From Thermogemmatispora aurantia (lineage in GTDB: Bacteria > Chloroflexota > Ktedonobacteria > Ktedonobacterales > Ktedonobacteraceae): a stretch of DNA of 64,000 nt. The stretch covers positions 1 to 64,000 of the forward strand of contig NZ_BKZV01000002.1 in assembly GCF_008974285.1 (NCBI RefSeq), given 5' to 3'. The notes under the pieces are model-generated. The model made no database searches. It was given only the letters and a program-made list of their open reading frames with translations, and had not been told where the DNA came from. Shown piece after piece: positions 1 to 7,016 of this stretch. The translations under genes and the position numbers were made by a program. Each line of letters begins with the position of its first letter. Within the stretch, counting starts at the first letter, position 1.

Positions 1-954
1 CTCGTAGATGGCCAGCCCGTTGTTGGAGACGCTCAGCTCTCCGTTGGAGGCCAGGGCCGCACAATCGCGATCCGGCAGATCGTAGATCACGAAGGTGATC
101 ACGATCGGCTGGCTGCTGGCAGCGGCCTGCTGCTCGGCGGCATCCAGATAGCCCGACAGGTTGGTCGGGTAGCCGGTCCCGCCGGTCACCGCCGCAATGC
201 TATCCAGCCAGACGGCGGTCGAGTAGTTGGCCACCTCGGCTTCCTTCTGCCCCAGCGTCCCCCCAACACTGGCCGCGCCCGCCTTGACCTCTGCCGCCCA
301 GTAGGGGTTGATGAAACCCTGCGCCCCCTCATAGGGATTCTGCACGTGCACCCCTGGGGTGGGCGTGCTCGTCGGCGTGGCGGTGGCTGTTGGGGTCGGC
401 GTGCTGCCCGGGGTGGGCGTGGGGGAGGGAGTCGCGGTCGGGGTCGCCGTCGGTGTGCTGCCTGGAGTGGGCGAGGGGGTCGGCGTCGGCGTCGGCGTGC
501 CACTGCCGCTGCTGCTACCGCAGGCGTTGCCGTTGACGGCGAAGTTCGTCGGCGTCGGGTTGCTGCTCGTCCAGGTGCCGTTGAAGCCCAGGCTGACCGA
601 GCTGTTGACCGCCACGGTGCCATTCCAGCTGGCGTTGGTGACGGTCACGTTCTGCCCCGACTGGCTGAAGGTGCCGTTCCAGCCCTGAGTGACGGCCTGA
701 CCGCTGGCTGGGAAGGTGAAGGTGAGGGTCCAGCCATTCCAGCTGCTGCTGCCGGTGTTCTGCAGGACCAGGTTGACGCTGAAGCCCCCTGGCCACTGGC
801 TGACGACGCTGTAGCTGACCTGGCAGTAGCTGGCGGCCTGCACCCGCGCCTGACCGCCAAAGAAGCCCGTCAGCAGCAGGACGGGCAGCGCCAGGATCGC
901 CAGCAGTTGCTTGCGTCCCCACAAGCTCTGTCGTCGAATGGTGTGCGGTGTCAT
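1..954 (-). CDS. Secreted GH6 cellulase with N-terminal CBM2 (partial, C-terminus off window)
   Basis: Secreted beta-1,4-glucanase or cellobiohydrolase acting on extracellular cellulose. The 318 visible codons show a twin-Arg/hydrophobic signal peptide (about 1-40, ending VQA), a family 2 carbohydrate-binding module (about 41-147) with Cys44 and Cys145 placed to close it and the aromatic motifs SWNGW and GWNGTF, a Thr/Pro/Ser linker (about 151-201), then the start of a GH6 domain: NPYEGA, INPYWAAEV, TAVWLD and VIYDLPDRDCAALASNGEL, all typical of GH6. The catalytic acid and base lie beyond the left edge. The start at 954 gives a sensible signal peptide. It is the only gene behind the promoter and palindrome upstream, suggesting repressor control. 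Endo versus exo mode cannot be decided from this part. Confidence 0.93.
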   Translation of the reverse strand, partial: MTPHTIRRQSLWGRKQLLAILALPVLLLTGFFGGQARVQAASYCQVSYSVVSQWPGGFSVNLVLQNTGSSSWNGWTLTFTFPASGQAVTQGWNGTFSQSGQNVTVTNASWNGTVAVNSSVSLGFNGTWTSSNPTPTNFAVNGNACGSSSGSGTPTPTPTPSPTPGSTPTATPTATPSPTPTPGSTPTPTATATPTSTPTPGVHVQNPYEGAQGFINPYWAAEVKAGAASVGGTLGQKEAEVANYSTAVWLDSIAAVTGGTGYPTNLSGYLDAAEQQAAASSQPIVITFVIYDLPDRDCAALASNGELSVSNNGLAIYE

Positions 955-1092
955 GCTCTGTCGTGCTTCCTTTCCTTGCACGAGTCTCGCTGCTGCCGCT
1001 CCTCGTCCTGCAGAACCCGACTAGCAGGTTCTGCAGGCTGGGGGAGGGAGCGGAAGCTTCCTTGCATTCCTGCTTGTGGTGAAATCGGTACC

Positions 1093-1116
1093 GAAAACGC
1101 TTACGTAAGCGTTTTC
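1093..1116. promoter_or_regulatory. Perfect 24-bp palindromic operator at the cellulase transcription start
   Basis: The half-site GAAAACGCTTAC is followed directly by its exact reverse complement. It sits at the predicted +1 of the GH6 promoter, where a bound repressor would block transcription. The AAACG...CGTTT architecture recalls LacI-family operators, the family that controls cellulases in some Actinobacteria; that assignment is inference and no LacI gene lies in the window. Confidence 0.7.
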
Positions 1117-1122
1117 AAATAG

Positions 1123-1152
1123 AATATAGTCGGGGGTTGGGGTCTTTGTCAA
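1123..1152 (-). promoter_or_regulatory. Sigma70-type promoter of the GH6 gene
   Basis: On the minus strand TTGACA (1147-1152) is followed after 18 bp by TATATT (1123-1128). This is close to consensus and about 170 bp upstream of the cellulase start. The predicted transcription start (about 1116) falls on the edge of the palindrome at 1093-1116. Confidence 0.72.
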
Positions 1153-1421
1153 GGCCCCTGTGAAATTTTTCAGGGGAAGCGCGGCGGAGCCTCTTGAGAA
1201 GCGCTATGCCACGGCCCCGGGAGGAGGGCGAGGCAGGAGGGGCCAGCGATGGTGTAGAATGGATCTGCTTGCGCCACAGGGGACATGAGGGGGCGAGCTG
1301 AGCCGGGCCAGGGTGGACGAGAGGTGAGCGGACCGTCTTGCTGGGGCGCGCCTGAGAGATGGCCAGGCGGCCTGCGTAGCGAGCCTGGCAGACAACAGAG
1401 AAAGGATGATGCAGCGAGAAG

Positions 1422-2129
1422 ATGGCTTTTACTTTCGATAGAGATGCCGTGCTAGCCCAGGTCTACCGCGAGGTAGAGGGGCGTTTCGCGAGTGTGGGAA
1501 GGGCAGACCTGGCCCACGGCTGGGACCATATAGAGCGGGTTTATCGGCTGGCGCTGGCGATCGCGCAGCGCGAGGGAGCTGATCAGTTTGTGGTGGGCAT
1601 GGCAGCGCTGCTGCACGATCTGGGGCGGGTAGCTACGGAGGACGAGGGAGAGGAAAGGCTGTCTACAGCTCAGGAGCGGCACCACGCCGATTTGTCGCAC
1701 GATCTGGCTGCTGAAGTGCTGGCCGCTCACGGGGTGCCTGCTGAGGAGCGGGAGGCGATTCTGCATGCGGTGCTGGCCCATAGCTTCAGTCGCGGAATTG
1801 AGCCGCAGACGCTGGAGGCGCGGGTGGTGCGCGATGCGGATCGCCTGGATGGTCTGGGAGCGATTGGGGTGATGCGTTGGGCGATCACGGGGGCGCTGCG
1901 GGCAGTGGCAGAGACACGCCCATATCATCCGACTGATCCGTTTGCTGAGCAGCACGTGCCCGACGACCGGCGTTATCTGCTGGATCATTTCTATACGAAG
2001 CTGCTGCGGATAGGGGAGATGATGGGGACGGCCACGGGGCGAGCGCTGGCTCAGGAGCGCCTGGCTTTTATGCGGCGCTATCTTGAGGAGTTCCGGCGTG
2101 AGTTGCGGCTGGAGGGTCTGCCAGGCTAG
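1422..2129 (+). CDS. HD-domain metal-dependent phosphohydrolase
   Basis: 235-aa soluble protein. The HD superfamily metal ligands are visible: His32 and His36 (HGWDH), His65-Asp66 (LLHDLGR), a His-rich stretch (REAILHAVLAH) and Asp138/Asp140/Asp143 (DADRLDGLG). This arrangement is typical of the YedJ/HDIG-like single-domain phosphohydrolases that act on nucleotides or other phosphoesters; the substrate cannot be told. The length is usual for the group. It stands alone on the plus strand between the cellulase locus and the tautomerases. The start follows GAAAGGATGATG about 15 nt upstream, an ordinary position. Confidence 0.88.
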   Translation: MAFTFDRDAVLAQVYREVEGRFASVGRADLAHGWDHIERVYRLALAIAQREGADQFVVGMAALLHDLGRVATEDEGEERLSTAQERHHADLSHDLAAEVLAAHGVPAEEREAILHAVLAHSFSRGIEPQTLEARVVRDADRLDGLGAIGVMRWAITGALRAVAETRPYHPTDPFAEQHVPDDRRYLLDHFYTKLLRIGEMMGTATGRALAQERLAFMRRYLEEFRRELRLEGLPG

Positions 2130-2201
2130 TGGAGTGAGACAGGTCTGGCTGGTCAGGACGGACCTCAGCCAGGGAAGGGAGGGACGGGAAGCGCCTGACT
2201 A

Positions 2202-2426
2202 TCAGGCGGTGCTTCCAGCATTGTGTTCGTCGCTCTCGCCGAGGGGCGGCAGCTCATGCAGGCCCTCCAGGCCCTCGGGCGAGGTGTCGAGGAAGAAGAG
2301 GCGCAGGCGCCCGGGCGGGGTGCCAAGGACCTCGTGAAAGATGCGAGTGGCTTCGCGGGCAAAGGCGCGCTTCTGGGCTGCGGTGAGCGGCCTGTCGGCG
2401 GCACGCAGTACTTCGAGCATGGGCAT
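2202..2426 (-). CDS. 4-oxalocrotonate tautomerase-like small protein
   Basis: 74 aa counted from the ATG at 2426, giving Met-Pro-Met-Leu-Glu at the N-terminus. After Met removal Pro1 would be the catalytic amine of the tautomerase superfamily. An AAAGGAG ribosome-binding site precedes this ATG, which is why I prefer it to the longer reading from 2462. The alpha/beta body (LTAAQKRAFAREATRIFHEVLGTPPGRLRLFFLD) fits one beta-alpha-beta unit of the family. The substrate is unknown. It faces a second, Pro-less tautomerase gene at 2716. Confidence 0.72.
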   Translation of the reverse strand: MPMLEVLRAADRPLTAAQKRAFAREATRIFHEVLGTPPGRLRLFFLDTSPEGLEGLHELPPLGESDEHNAGSTA

Positions 2427-2715
2427 CGGTGTCCTGGCTCCTTTCTGTCTGGTCTGGCGCACTGGCTGCTGGGGTAGGTCAGCGACCAGGTGGTAGCTCT
2501 ATTGTATGCCGCCGCTCATGGCTCTGGCAAGCCAGGGATGGCCAGAGACACTAAGGAGGGAGCCAGCCCGGCTACGACGTCTGGCCGACTGTGGATCAGG
2601 GAGCCGGCTCTGTGGTAGGCTAAGAGAAGATGGGCGTCGACGAAAGTGACGAGAAGGAAGGGAGCTGGATGCTATACCTCTGCGTGTATGGGTGAAGCGC
2701 AGAAAGGAGTAGGCA

Positions 2716-2916
2716 ATGCTTGTTCTCAAAGTGACCATCATGGAAGGCCGTAGTGAGGAGCAGAAGGAGCGCTTGATTCGTCTGCTATCGGAAGCAGCAG
2801 GACGCGAATTGGGGTATCCGGTGGAAGAGGTGCGTGTGATTATCTACGAGGTGCCTAAGCGAAATTGGGGCATTGGCGGGCGCTCGGCGGCCAGTCGCGA
2901 GGAAGGGGGAGGCTGA
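2716..2916 (+). CDS. 4-oxalocrotonate tautomerase homologue lacking Pro1
   Basis: 66 aa, the canonical 4-OT length. The family signature is clear: ITIMEGRS-like strand and loop (VTIMEGRSEEQKERLI), VRVIIYEVPKRNWGIGG. The two arginines usual in 4-OT (Arg12 in EGRS and the VRV arginine) and the GIGG C-terminal turn are kept, but the residue after Met is Leu (MLVLKV) where the catalytic proline is invariant in active enzymes. RBS-like AAAGGAG lies 10 nt upstream, supporting this start. It may be a non-tautomerase paralogue, or act as the inactive subunit of a hetero-oligomer with the neighbouring 2202-2426 protein (inference). Confidence 0.85.
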   Translation: MLVLKVTIMEGRSEEQKERLIRLLSEAAGRELGYPVEEVRVIIYEVPKRNWGIGGRSAASREEGGG

Positions 2917-2980
2917 GGCGTCACGACTGCCTCCCCGCTCTCCCTCCTTCATCGTTCCTCTCCTCCTCTCTCCTCGGCCT

Positions 2981-5143
2981 CTACATCTCCAGCACCAGCT
3001 CCCCCAGCTCCCTCACTCGCTTCTCCCCCGGCCAGCGCTCTAGCGCCCTCCTCCAGTTGCTCACCAGCTCCTGCCTCCTCTTGCCGCTCTCCAGCCTCCT
3101 CGCCCCTTCCGCTCCCTCTACCGTGTAGCTCACGTACTCCTCTAGCTCCCCCCTCCCTATCGCCGCTTCCCCCCTCCTGTTCACGATCTCTAACCGAATC
3201 CGCTCCGGCACCGCTATCCGCCCCCGCCAGCCCTCGATCTGCGCCAGCGCTCGCTCCGCCTCCAGCGCATGCTCCCTCTCCTCCCCGTGCCGGCTCAGCT
3301 CGATATGTACCAAACTCTCTCTTACAATCAGCTTCCACGGCCCTTCATCTGCTTGCAGGTAAACTGGAAGCTGGTCCCCACCCAGCCTAGAAATATCCCC
3401 CCACTCTCTAGCCTGGCTCAAGTACCCCACAGCTTCCTCAGCCCTTCCCTGCTTGGCATAGGCTAACGCCAGACCTGTATATACAGCCCAATGTAGTACC
3501 GGGGGAACATGGCCAAGCAGCCTGTTAGCTTCTTCTAGCACCCGCTGCATCTGCAACGGCGCTCCCAGATGATAGTAATCCAGACCCAGGCAGGTCAGGG
3601 CCTTGACCAGTAAGGCCGGCACACCAGACACTCTGCTAAGTGCTACTCCTTCCTGGTCATAGCTCAGGTCTTGCTGAAACTGGAGACGATGATAGGCAAT
3701 AAAACCAAGGAGTAAATGCCCCTGCGCCGCCAGGTTCGCCGCTTCCTGCTGCACCCCCGATGGCTCATACGCCCACCTCCTCAGCAGCGGCAGATAGCTC
3801 CCCACCGTCCGCTCGACCGCCTCTAACTCCCCCTCATTGAGCAGATGCCAGCAGGCTGTGATGCTCCCCGCCACTACCGGCAGCACCTCCTCTCTCAGCC
3901 TCCCCTCCTTCATCCCCTCCCACTCCCAGCCCCAGCCTCCTCCTACGCTCCCCAGTCCCAACAGCACCTGCGGCATCCCCGCCAGCAGCAACAGCGCTTG
4001 CCTCCTCGGCAGCCGCTGCCCCTGCGCAGCCCTCGTCTCTGCCTCGTGCTCCCTGCGCTCGCTCATCTTCAGCTCCTCCTGGATCTCTCTCTCCAGTTCC
4101 TGCAGGCTCCCTCGCCGCTCCCTCCCCCACACCAGCGGCCAGACCAGCACTCTCACCCCACACTCCCCCTCCTCCTGCCCCCTACCCAACGGCAGCAGCC
4201 TCCCCTGCAGCTCAGGCTCCCCCTGCGGAACCTCCTTCCTGCATCTCTCCTCTCGCCGCTCCTCCGCGCTCGCTCCCTTACTTCCCTCCCAGTATACCAC
4301 AGCCTCCCCCTGCACCACCACCAAGGTCCTTCCCTCGCCCTGCTCCCTCAGCCTTCTCACCTGCTCCTTCCCCTCTGCCGTCAGCGGCACCCCCTCCTGC
4401 TCCAATCTCTTCAGCCCCGCCTCTAATACTCTCTCCGCCCTCTCCCTCTCTCCCTGTCTCATCCACCAGCCATACACCTCTAACAGCGCCTCCTCCTTAT
4501 ACGGCTCCTCCTCATACAACTGCCGATACTGCTCCCCCGCCTCGCTCTCCATCCCCACCCTCTCATAGAGCCTGCCCAGGGCCAGCCCTGCTCTCCAGCG
4601 CTCACCCGCCACCCACTCCCGATACGCCACCGCCCACAGCGCCCCCTGCCCCTCCAACAGCCGACCCCGCCGAAACAGCCTCTCCGCCTCCTGCAAGCAC
4701 GGCAAGGCCTCCAGGCTCTCCAGTCCCCTCCCCCTCGCCTCCCTCACCAGCCTCAGAGCCTCATCCACATCCGTCCAGATCCAGCCCTGATCGGCCAACT
4801 GATACCCCTGGCCACACGTCTGCAACAACTCCCTTCGCCCCAACAGCTTCCGCACCTGCCCGGCCCCCGTCAACGGATAGCGCTCCATCGCCTCACTCGG
4901 CTCCTCCCTTGGCCACAAATCCGCCAGCAACTGCTGCCGCTCCACCCTTCGCCCATGCGCGCACAGCAAGCGCTGCAACAGCGGGCGTGCATAAAAATAC
5001 GTTCGCCACACACTCCCCGGCAGCGCCCGCCACGCCCCATCGGCCCCCCTCAGCTCCACCACAAACGGCCCCAACATCCACACTCGCACCAGCGGCAAGG
5101 AGTCACCCATCTTCACAAGCAGCTCTTTTCCGGCCATAGTCAT
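2981..5143 (-). CDS. SARP/BTAD-type transcriptional regulator with C-terminal TPR-like region
   Basis: 720 aa. The N-terminal about 115 residues form a winged-helix DNA-binding domain (VRVWMLGPFVVELRG; ...HGRRVERQQLLADLWP; QVRKLLG), followed by a bacterial transcriptional activation domain at about 118-270 (DVDEALRLVREAR; YREWVAGERWRAGLALGRLYERVG). The middle is Arg/Glu-rich and low in complexity, and the C-terminal part has helical repeats of TPR type (LLVKALTCLGLDYYHLGAPLQ; GLALAYAKQGRAEEAVGYLSQAREWG). Such regulators are common in Actinobacteria and Ktedonobacteria. No P-loop or phosphorylation site is evident, so activation is probably ligand- or expression-driven. It is transcribed away from the 5736 regulator; no target can be named. 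Confidence 0.82.
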   Translation of the reverse strand: MTMAGKELLVKMGDSLPLVRVWMLGPFVVELRGADGAWRALPGSVWRTYFYARPLLQRLLCAHGRRVERQQLLADLWPREEPSEAMERYPLTGAGQVRKLLGRRELLQTCGQGYQLADQGWIWTDVDEALRLVREARGRGLESLEALPCLQEAERLFRRGRLLEGQGALWAVAYREWVAGERWRAGLALGRLYERVGMESEAGEQYRQLYEEEPYKEEALLEVYGWWMRQGERERAERVLEAGLKRLEQEGVPLTAEGKEQVRRLREQGEGRTLVVVQGEAVVYWEGSKGASAEERREERCRKEVPQGEPELQGRLLPLGRGQEEGECGVRVLVWPLVWGRERRGSLQELEREIQEELKMSERREHEAETRAAQGQRLPRRQALLLLAGMPQVLLGLGSVGGGWGWEWEGMKEGRLREEVLPVVAGSITACWHLLNEGELEAVERTVGSYLPLLRRWAYEPSGVQQEAANLAAQGHLLLGFIAYHRLQFQQDLSYDQEGVALSRVSGVPALLVKALTCLGLDYYHLGAPLQMQRVLEEANRLLGHVPPVLHWAVYTGLALAYAKQGRAEEAVGYLSQAREWGDISRLGGDQLPVYLQADEGPWKLIVRESLVHIELSRHGEEREHALEAERALAQIEGWRGRIAVPERIRLEIVNRRGEAAIGRGELEEYVSYTVEGAEGARRLESGKRRQELVSNWRRALERWPGEKRVRELGELVLEM

Positions 5144-5735
5144 CTCACCGCCTTCTCAGTCCCAGCCGACGCCCCAGCCCACGGTTAGCGGCAGGCAACC
5201 CAGCGCGCCCCAGGGCCAGATCGCGGCAAGCATCACGCGCCACATCGCGCGACACCTTCGCCGTAGAGTCCATAACGTGCCAGGTTCAACACCGTGCGCT
5301 TTGATTATAGCAGATACATCTGCACATCGAAAAGTAGTTTCCGTCATCAGTCGTCTAAATTACACAAGAGCAAAAGAGAAGCGAGCGGGCGGCTTTAGTC
5401 GGACAAGAAGGAACATCATCGTCTGCTATCGACGTCAGGAGTGCCACCTCTACTTTTGCTGCAAGCTCGTCCTGCTATAGCAATAAGCAGCGGTCAGGCG
5501 CTCGCCCGCAGGAGGCCCGCAGGCTCCTCGCCTCTCCCCGGGTGATTAGCTGCCTGGCGGGCGCCATCCGTACCTGACAGACCGAACGACCGAGCGCCTG
5601 ACTGACCCGGACCCCAGGGGGTAGGCCGCGCCCCATAGCGAGCGGGCTGCCGGTCAAGCGGGCAATCGGGCGGTCACGCGATCAGCGCGACAGGGGACCC
5701 GCTAGCAGAGAAACAGCCTGGAAAGGAGCATTGCC
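5144..5735. other. 592-bp intergenic region with a long structured leader
   Basis: Between the divergent SARP and receiver genes. The part near the SARP start (about 5290-5400) is AT-richer and may carry promoters, but no clean -35/-10 pair was found. In 5480-5735 the segment 5493-5504 (GTCAGGCGCTCG) is exactly complementary to 5591-5602, with further GC-rich complementary stretches between, so the receiver gene may have a structured leader. No known riboswitch is recognised. Confidence 0.45.
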
Positions 5736-6257
5736 ATGTCAGGAACAGTAGACATTATTGATGACTCAGCCGTCTGTCGTCTCATCATTGCCCTGGCCCT
5801 GCGGCGAGCTGGCTTTCAAGTACGCTGCCACAGCGACAGCCTGGCCGCCATTCAAGCCATCGCGCGCGCCGAAGAGCCGCCGGCCCTCCTCCTCATCGAC
5901 CTCATGCTTCCCAAGCTTGACGGCTACGAACTGACCCTTCTCATCCGCAAGCAGCCGCGGCTCTCGACCATCCCCATCGTCCTCATGAGCGCGCGCCACG
6001 GCCTGCGCGAGCGCCTGCGTGCGCGGCTAGTGGGAGCCAGCGCCTTCCTGGCCAAGCCCTTCGACGTTGGGCACCTGGTCGCCCTCGTGCGCCGCCTCAC
6101 CACCGCCAGCGCCCCGCCGGGCGGCTCCGCAGCGCCCCCCATGCCCTCACCAGCGCCGCTGGTTTCGCCTCTCCTGCACGCTCCTTTCACCGTTGGCAGT
6201 CAGACCCTACCCACCCCTGTGCCCATGCCCGACGGCGGTCACCGGCCATACAGCTAG
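5736..6257 (+). CDS. Single-domain response regulator (CheY-like receiver) with proline-rich tail
   Basis: 173 aa. Receiver-domain residues are intact: acidic pair Asp9-Asp10, phospho-acceptor Asp55 (LLLIDLMLPKLDG), Ser85 (VLMSA) and Lys107 (AKPF). There is no output domain; from about 125 to the end the chain is Pro/Ala/Ser-rich. The start is backed by GGAAAGGAG 8 nt upstream. Its partner is probably the HTH protein encoded 88 bp downstream, as if one NarL-type regulator had been divided into two genes. No histidine kinase is present in the window, so the signal is unknown. Confidence 0.88.
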   Translation: MSGTVDIIDDSAVCRLIIALALRRAGFQVRCHSDSLAAIQAIARAEEPPALLLIDLMLPKLDGYELTLLIRKQPRLSTIPIVLMSARHGLRERLRARLVGASAFLAKPFDVGHLVALVRRLTTASAPPGGSAAPPMPSPAPLVSPLLHAPFTVGSQTLPTPVPMPDGGHRPYS

Positions 6258-6345
6258 CGGGCAGAGAAGCCTCAAGCCGAACGCGACCCGTCAGGTCGCA
6301 TTAGTGCAGAGGCCAGAAAGAAGAAGAGGAGGACATAGCCAGAAC

Positions 6346-6627
6346 ATGGGCCAGCGCCGAGGCTATCATCGCCAATGGGGGCCGCGCGAGCCAGGGCCGC
6401 CGCGGCCCCGCGAATGGGAGGTCCTGCTCCTGCTACGCCAGGGACTGGAAGACGAAGAGATCGCCAGACGCCTGGGGATCACCGCCAGCACCGTGCGCGG
6501 TCACATCTACCGGCTGCGCGATCGACTTGGGGCCAACACACGCGCCGAGCTGCTGCGACGTATTCCCTGGGAGCAATGTCCGCCCGGGCTACAGCCTCCC
6601 GAGGCCGGGGACCAGGGCCACCTCTAG
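6346..6627 (+). CDS. LuxR/NarL-type helix-turn-helix protein
   Basis: 93 aa, essentially only a DNA-binding domain. PREWEVLLLLRQGLEDEEIARRLGITASTVRGHIYRLRDRLG... (residues about 21-80) is a standard LuxR_C HTH, including the recognition helix TASTVRGHIYRL. An AGGAGG lies at 6327-6332, 13 nt before the ATG at 6346, slightly far; the frame is open upstream, so a longer start is possible though the upstream stretch is unlike a protein. It lies directly between the receiver protein and the 1105/1276-aa genes and probably controls them (inference). Confidence 0.85.
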   Translation: MGQRRGYHRQWGPREPGPPRPREWEVLLLLRQGLEDEEIARRLGITASTVRGHIYRLRDRLGANTRAELLRRIPWEQCPPGLQPPEAGDQGHL

Positions 6628-7016
6628 CCAGAGATGATAGACGCGCACAGAGGGGCGGGCGATGTCGCGCCCACCCCGCCCGTTGTGCGTCGCGGCCCTC
6701 TCGCCCTCACCGCCTCATCTACCCGCGCGCCAGGGCCTGCCTCTCCATATGCAGACACCTCCCTCGCAGTAACCGCTTCTTCTGTCACCTCAAAGAAGAA
6801 TCCTGGGGCAGCATCCGAGCCGGCACGGTGGGCACCTTCCACCGCAGTGATTCACCTGTCCGGCATTCTGCCCTACAAAAAAGAGATACAGCCAGCGTTT
6901 CACTAGAAAAAGGGCAGACCCCAGCGCAGCGCTGTGCCGCCCAAGGCGCCCGGCGCCATTGCCCTCTGACCCGTACAGACAACCAGGAGCCGCACAGTGG
7001 AGGATGACCACCACCC
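6628..7016. other. 389-bp gap between regulators and large module genes
   Basis: It holds the hairpin at 6644-6689 and a small inverted repeat (TCTGCCCT at 6867-6874, AGGGCAGA at 6911-6918). I see no convincing gene and no consensus promoter, although the AT-richer stretch at about 6870-6910 could contain one driving the 7017 gene. Confidence 0.4.
6644..6689 (+). other. GC-rich stem-loop after the HTH gene
   Basis: CGCACA (6644-6649) pairs with TGTGCG (6684-6689) and the inner GGGCGGG pairs with CCCGCCC, giving a strong hairpin 17 nt after the HTH stop. No T-run follows, so it is not a classical intrinsic terminator. It may limit read-through or protect the upstream mRNA. Confidence 0.5.

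Larger units (their letters stand above)
955..1421. other. Intergenic region between GH6 and HD genes
   Basis: 467 bp separating divergent genes. It holds the cellulase leader, operator (1093-1116) and promoter (1123-1152). From about 1160 to 1421 the sequence is GC-rich, and I see no further gene or clear promoter for the HD gene. Confidence 0.6.

Noticed and set aside
345..500. Tandem GC-rich repeat on the plus strand
   Set aside because: It encodes the Thr/Pro linker of the GH6 protein on the minus strand, not an independent repeat element.
6634..6906. 90-codon plus-strand frame between the HTH and 1105-aa genes
   Set aside because: It spans a hairpin, has no RBS, and its Ala/Pro/Ser/Thr composition is that of random GC-rich sequence.
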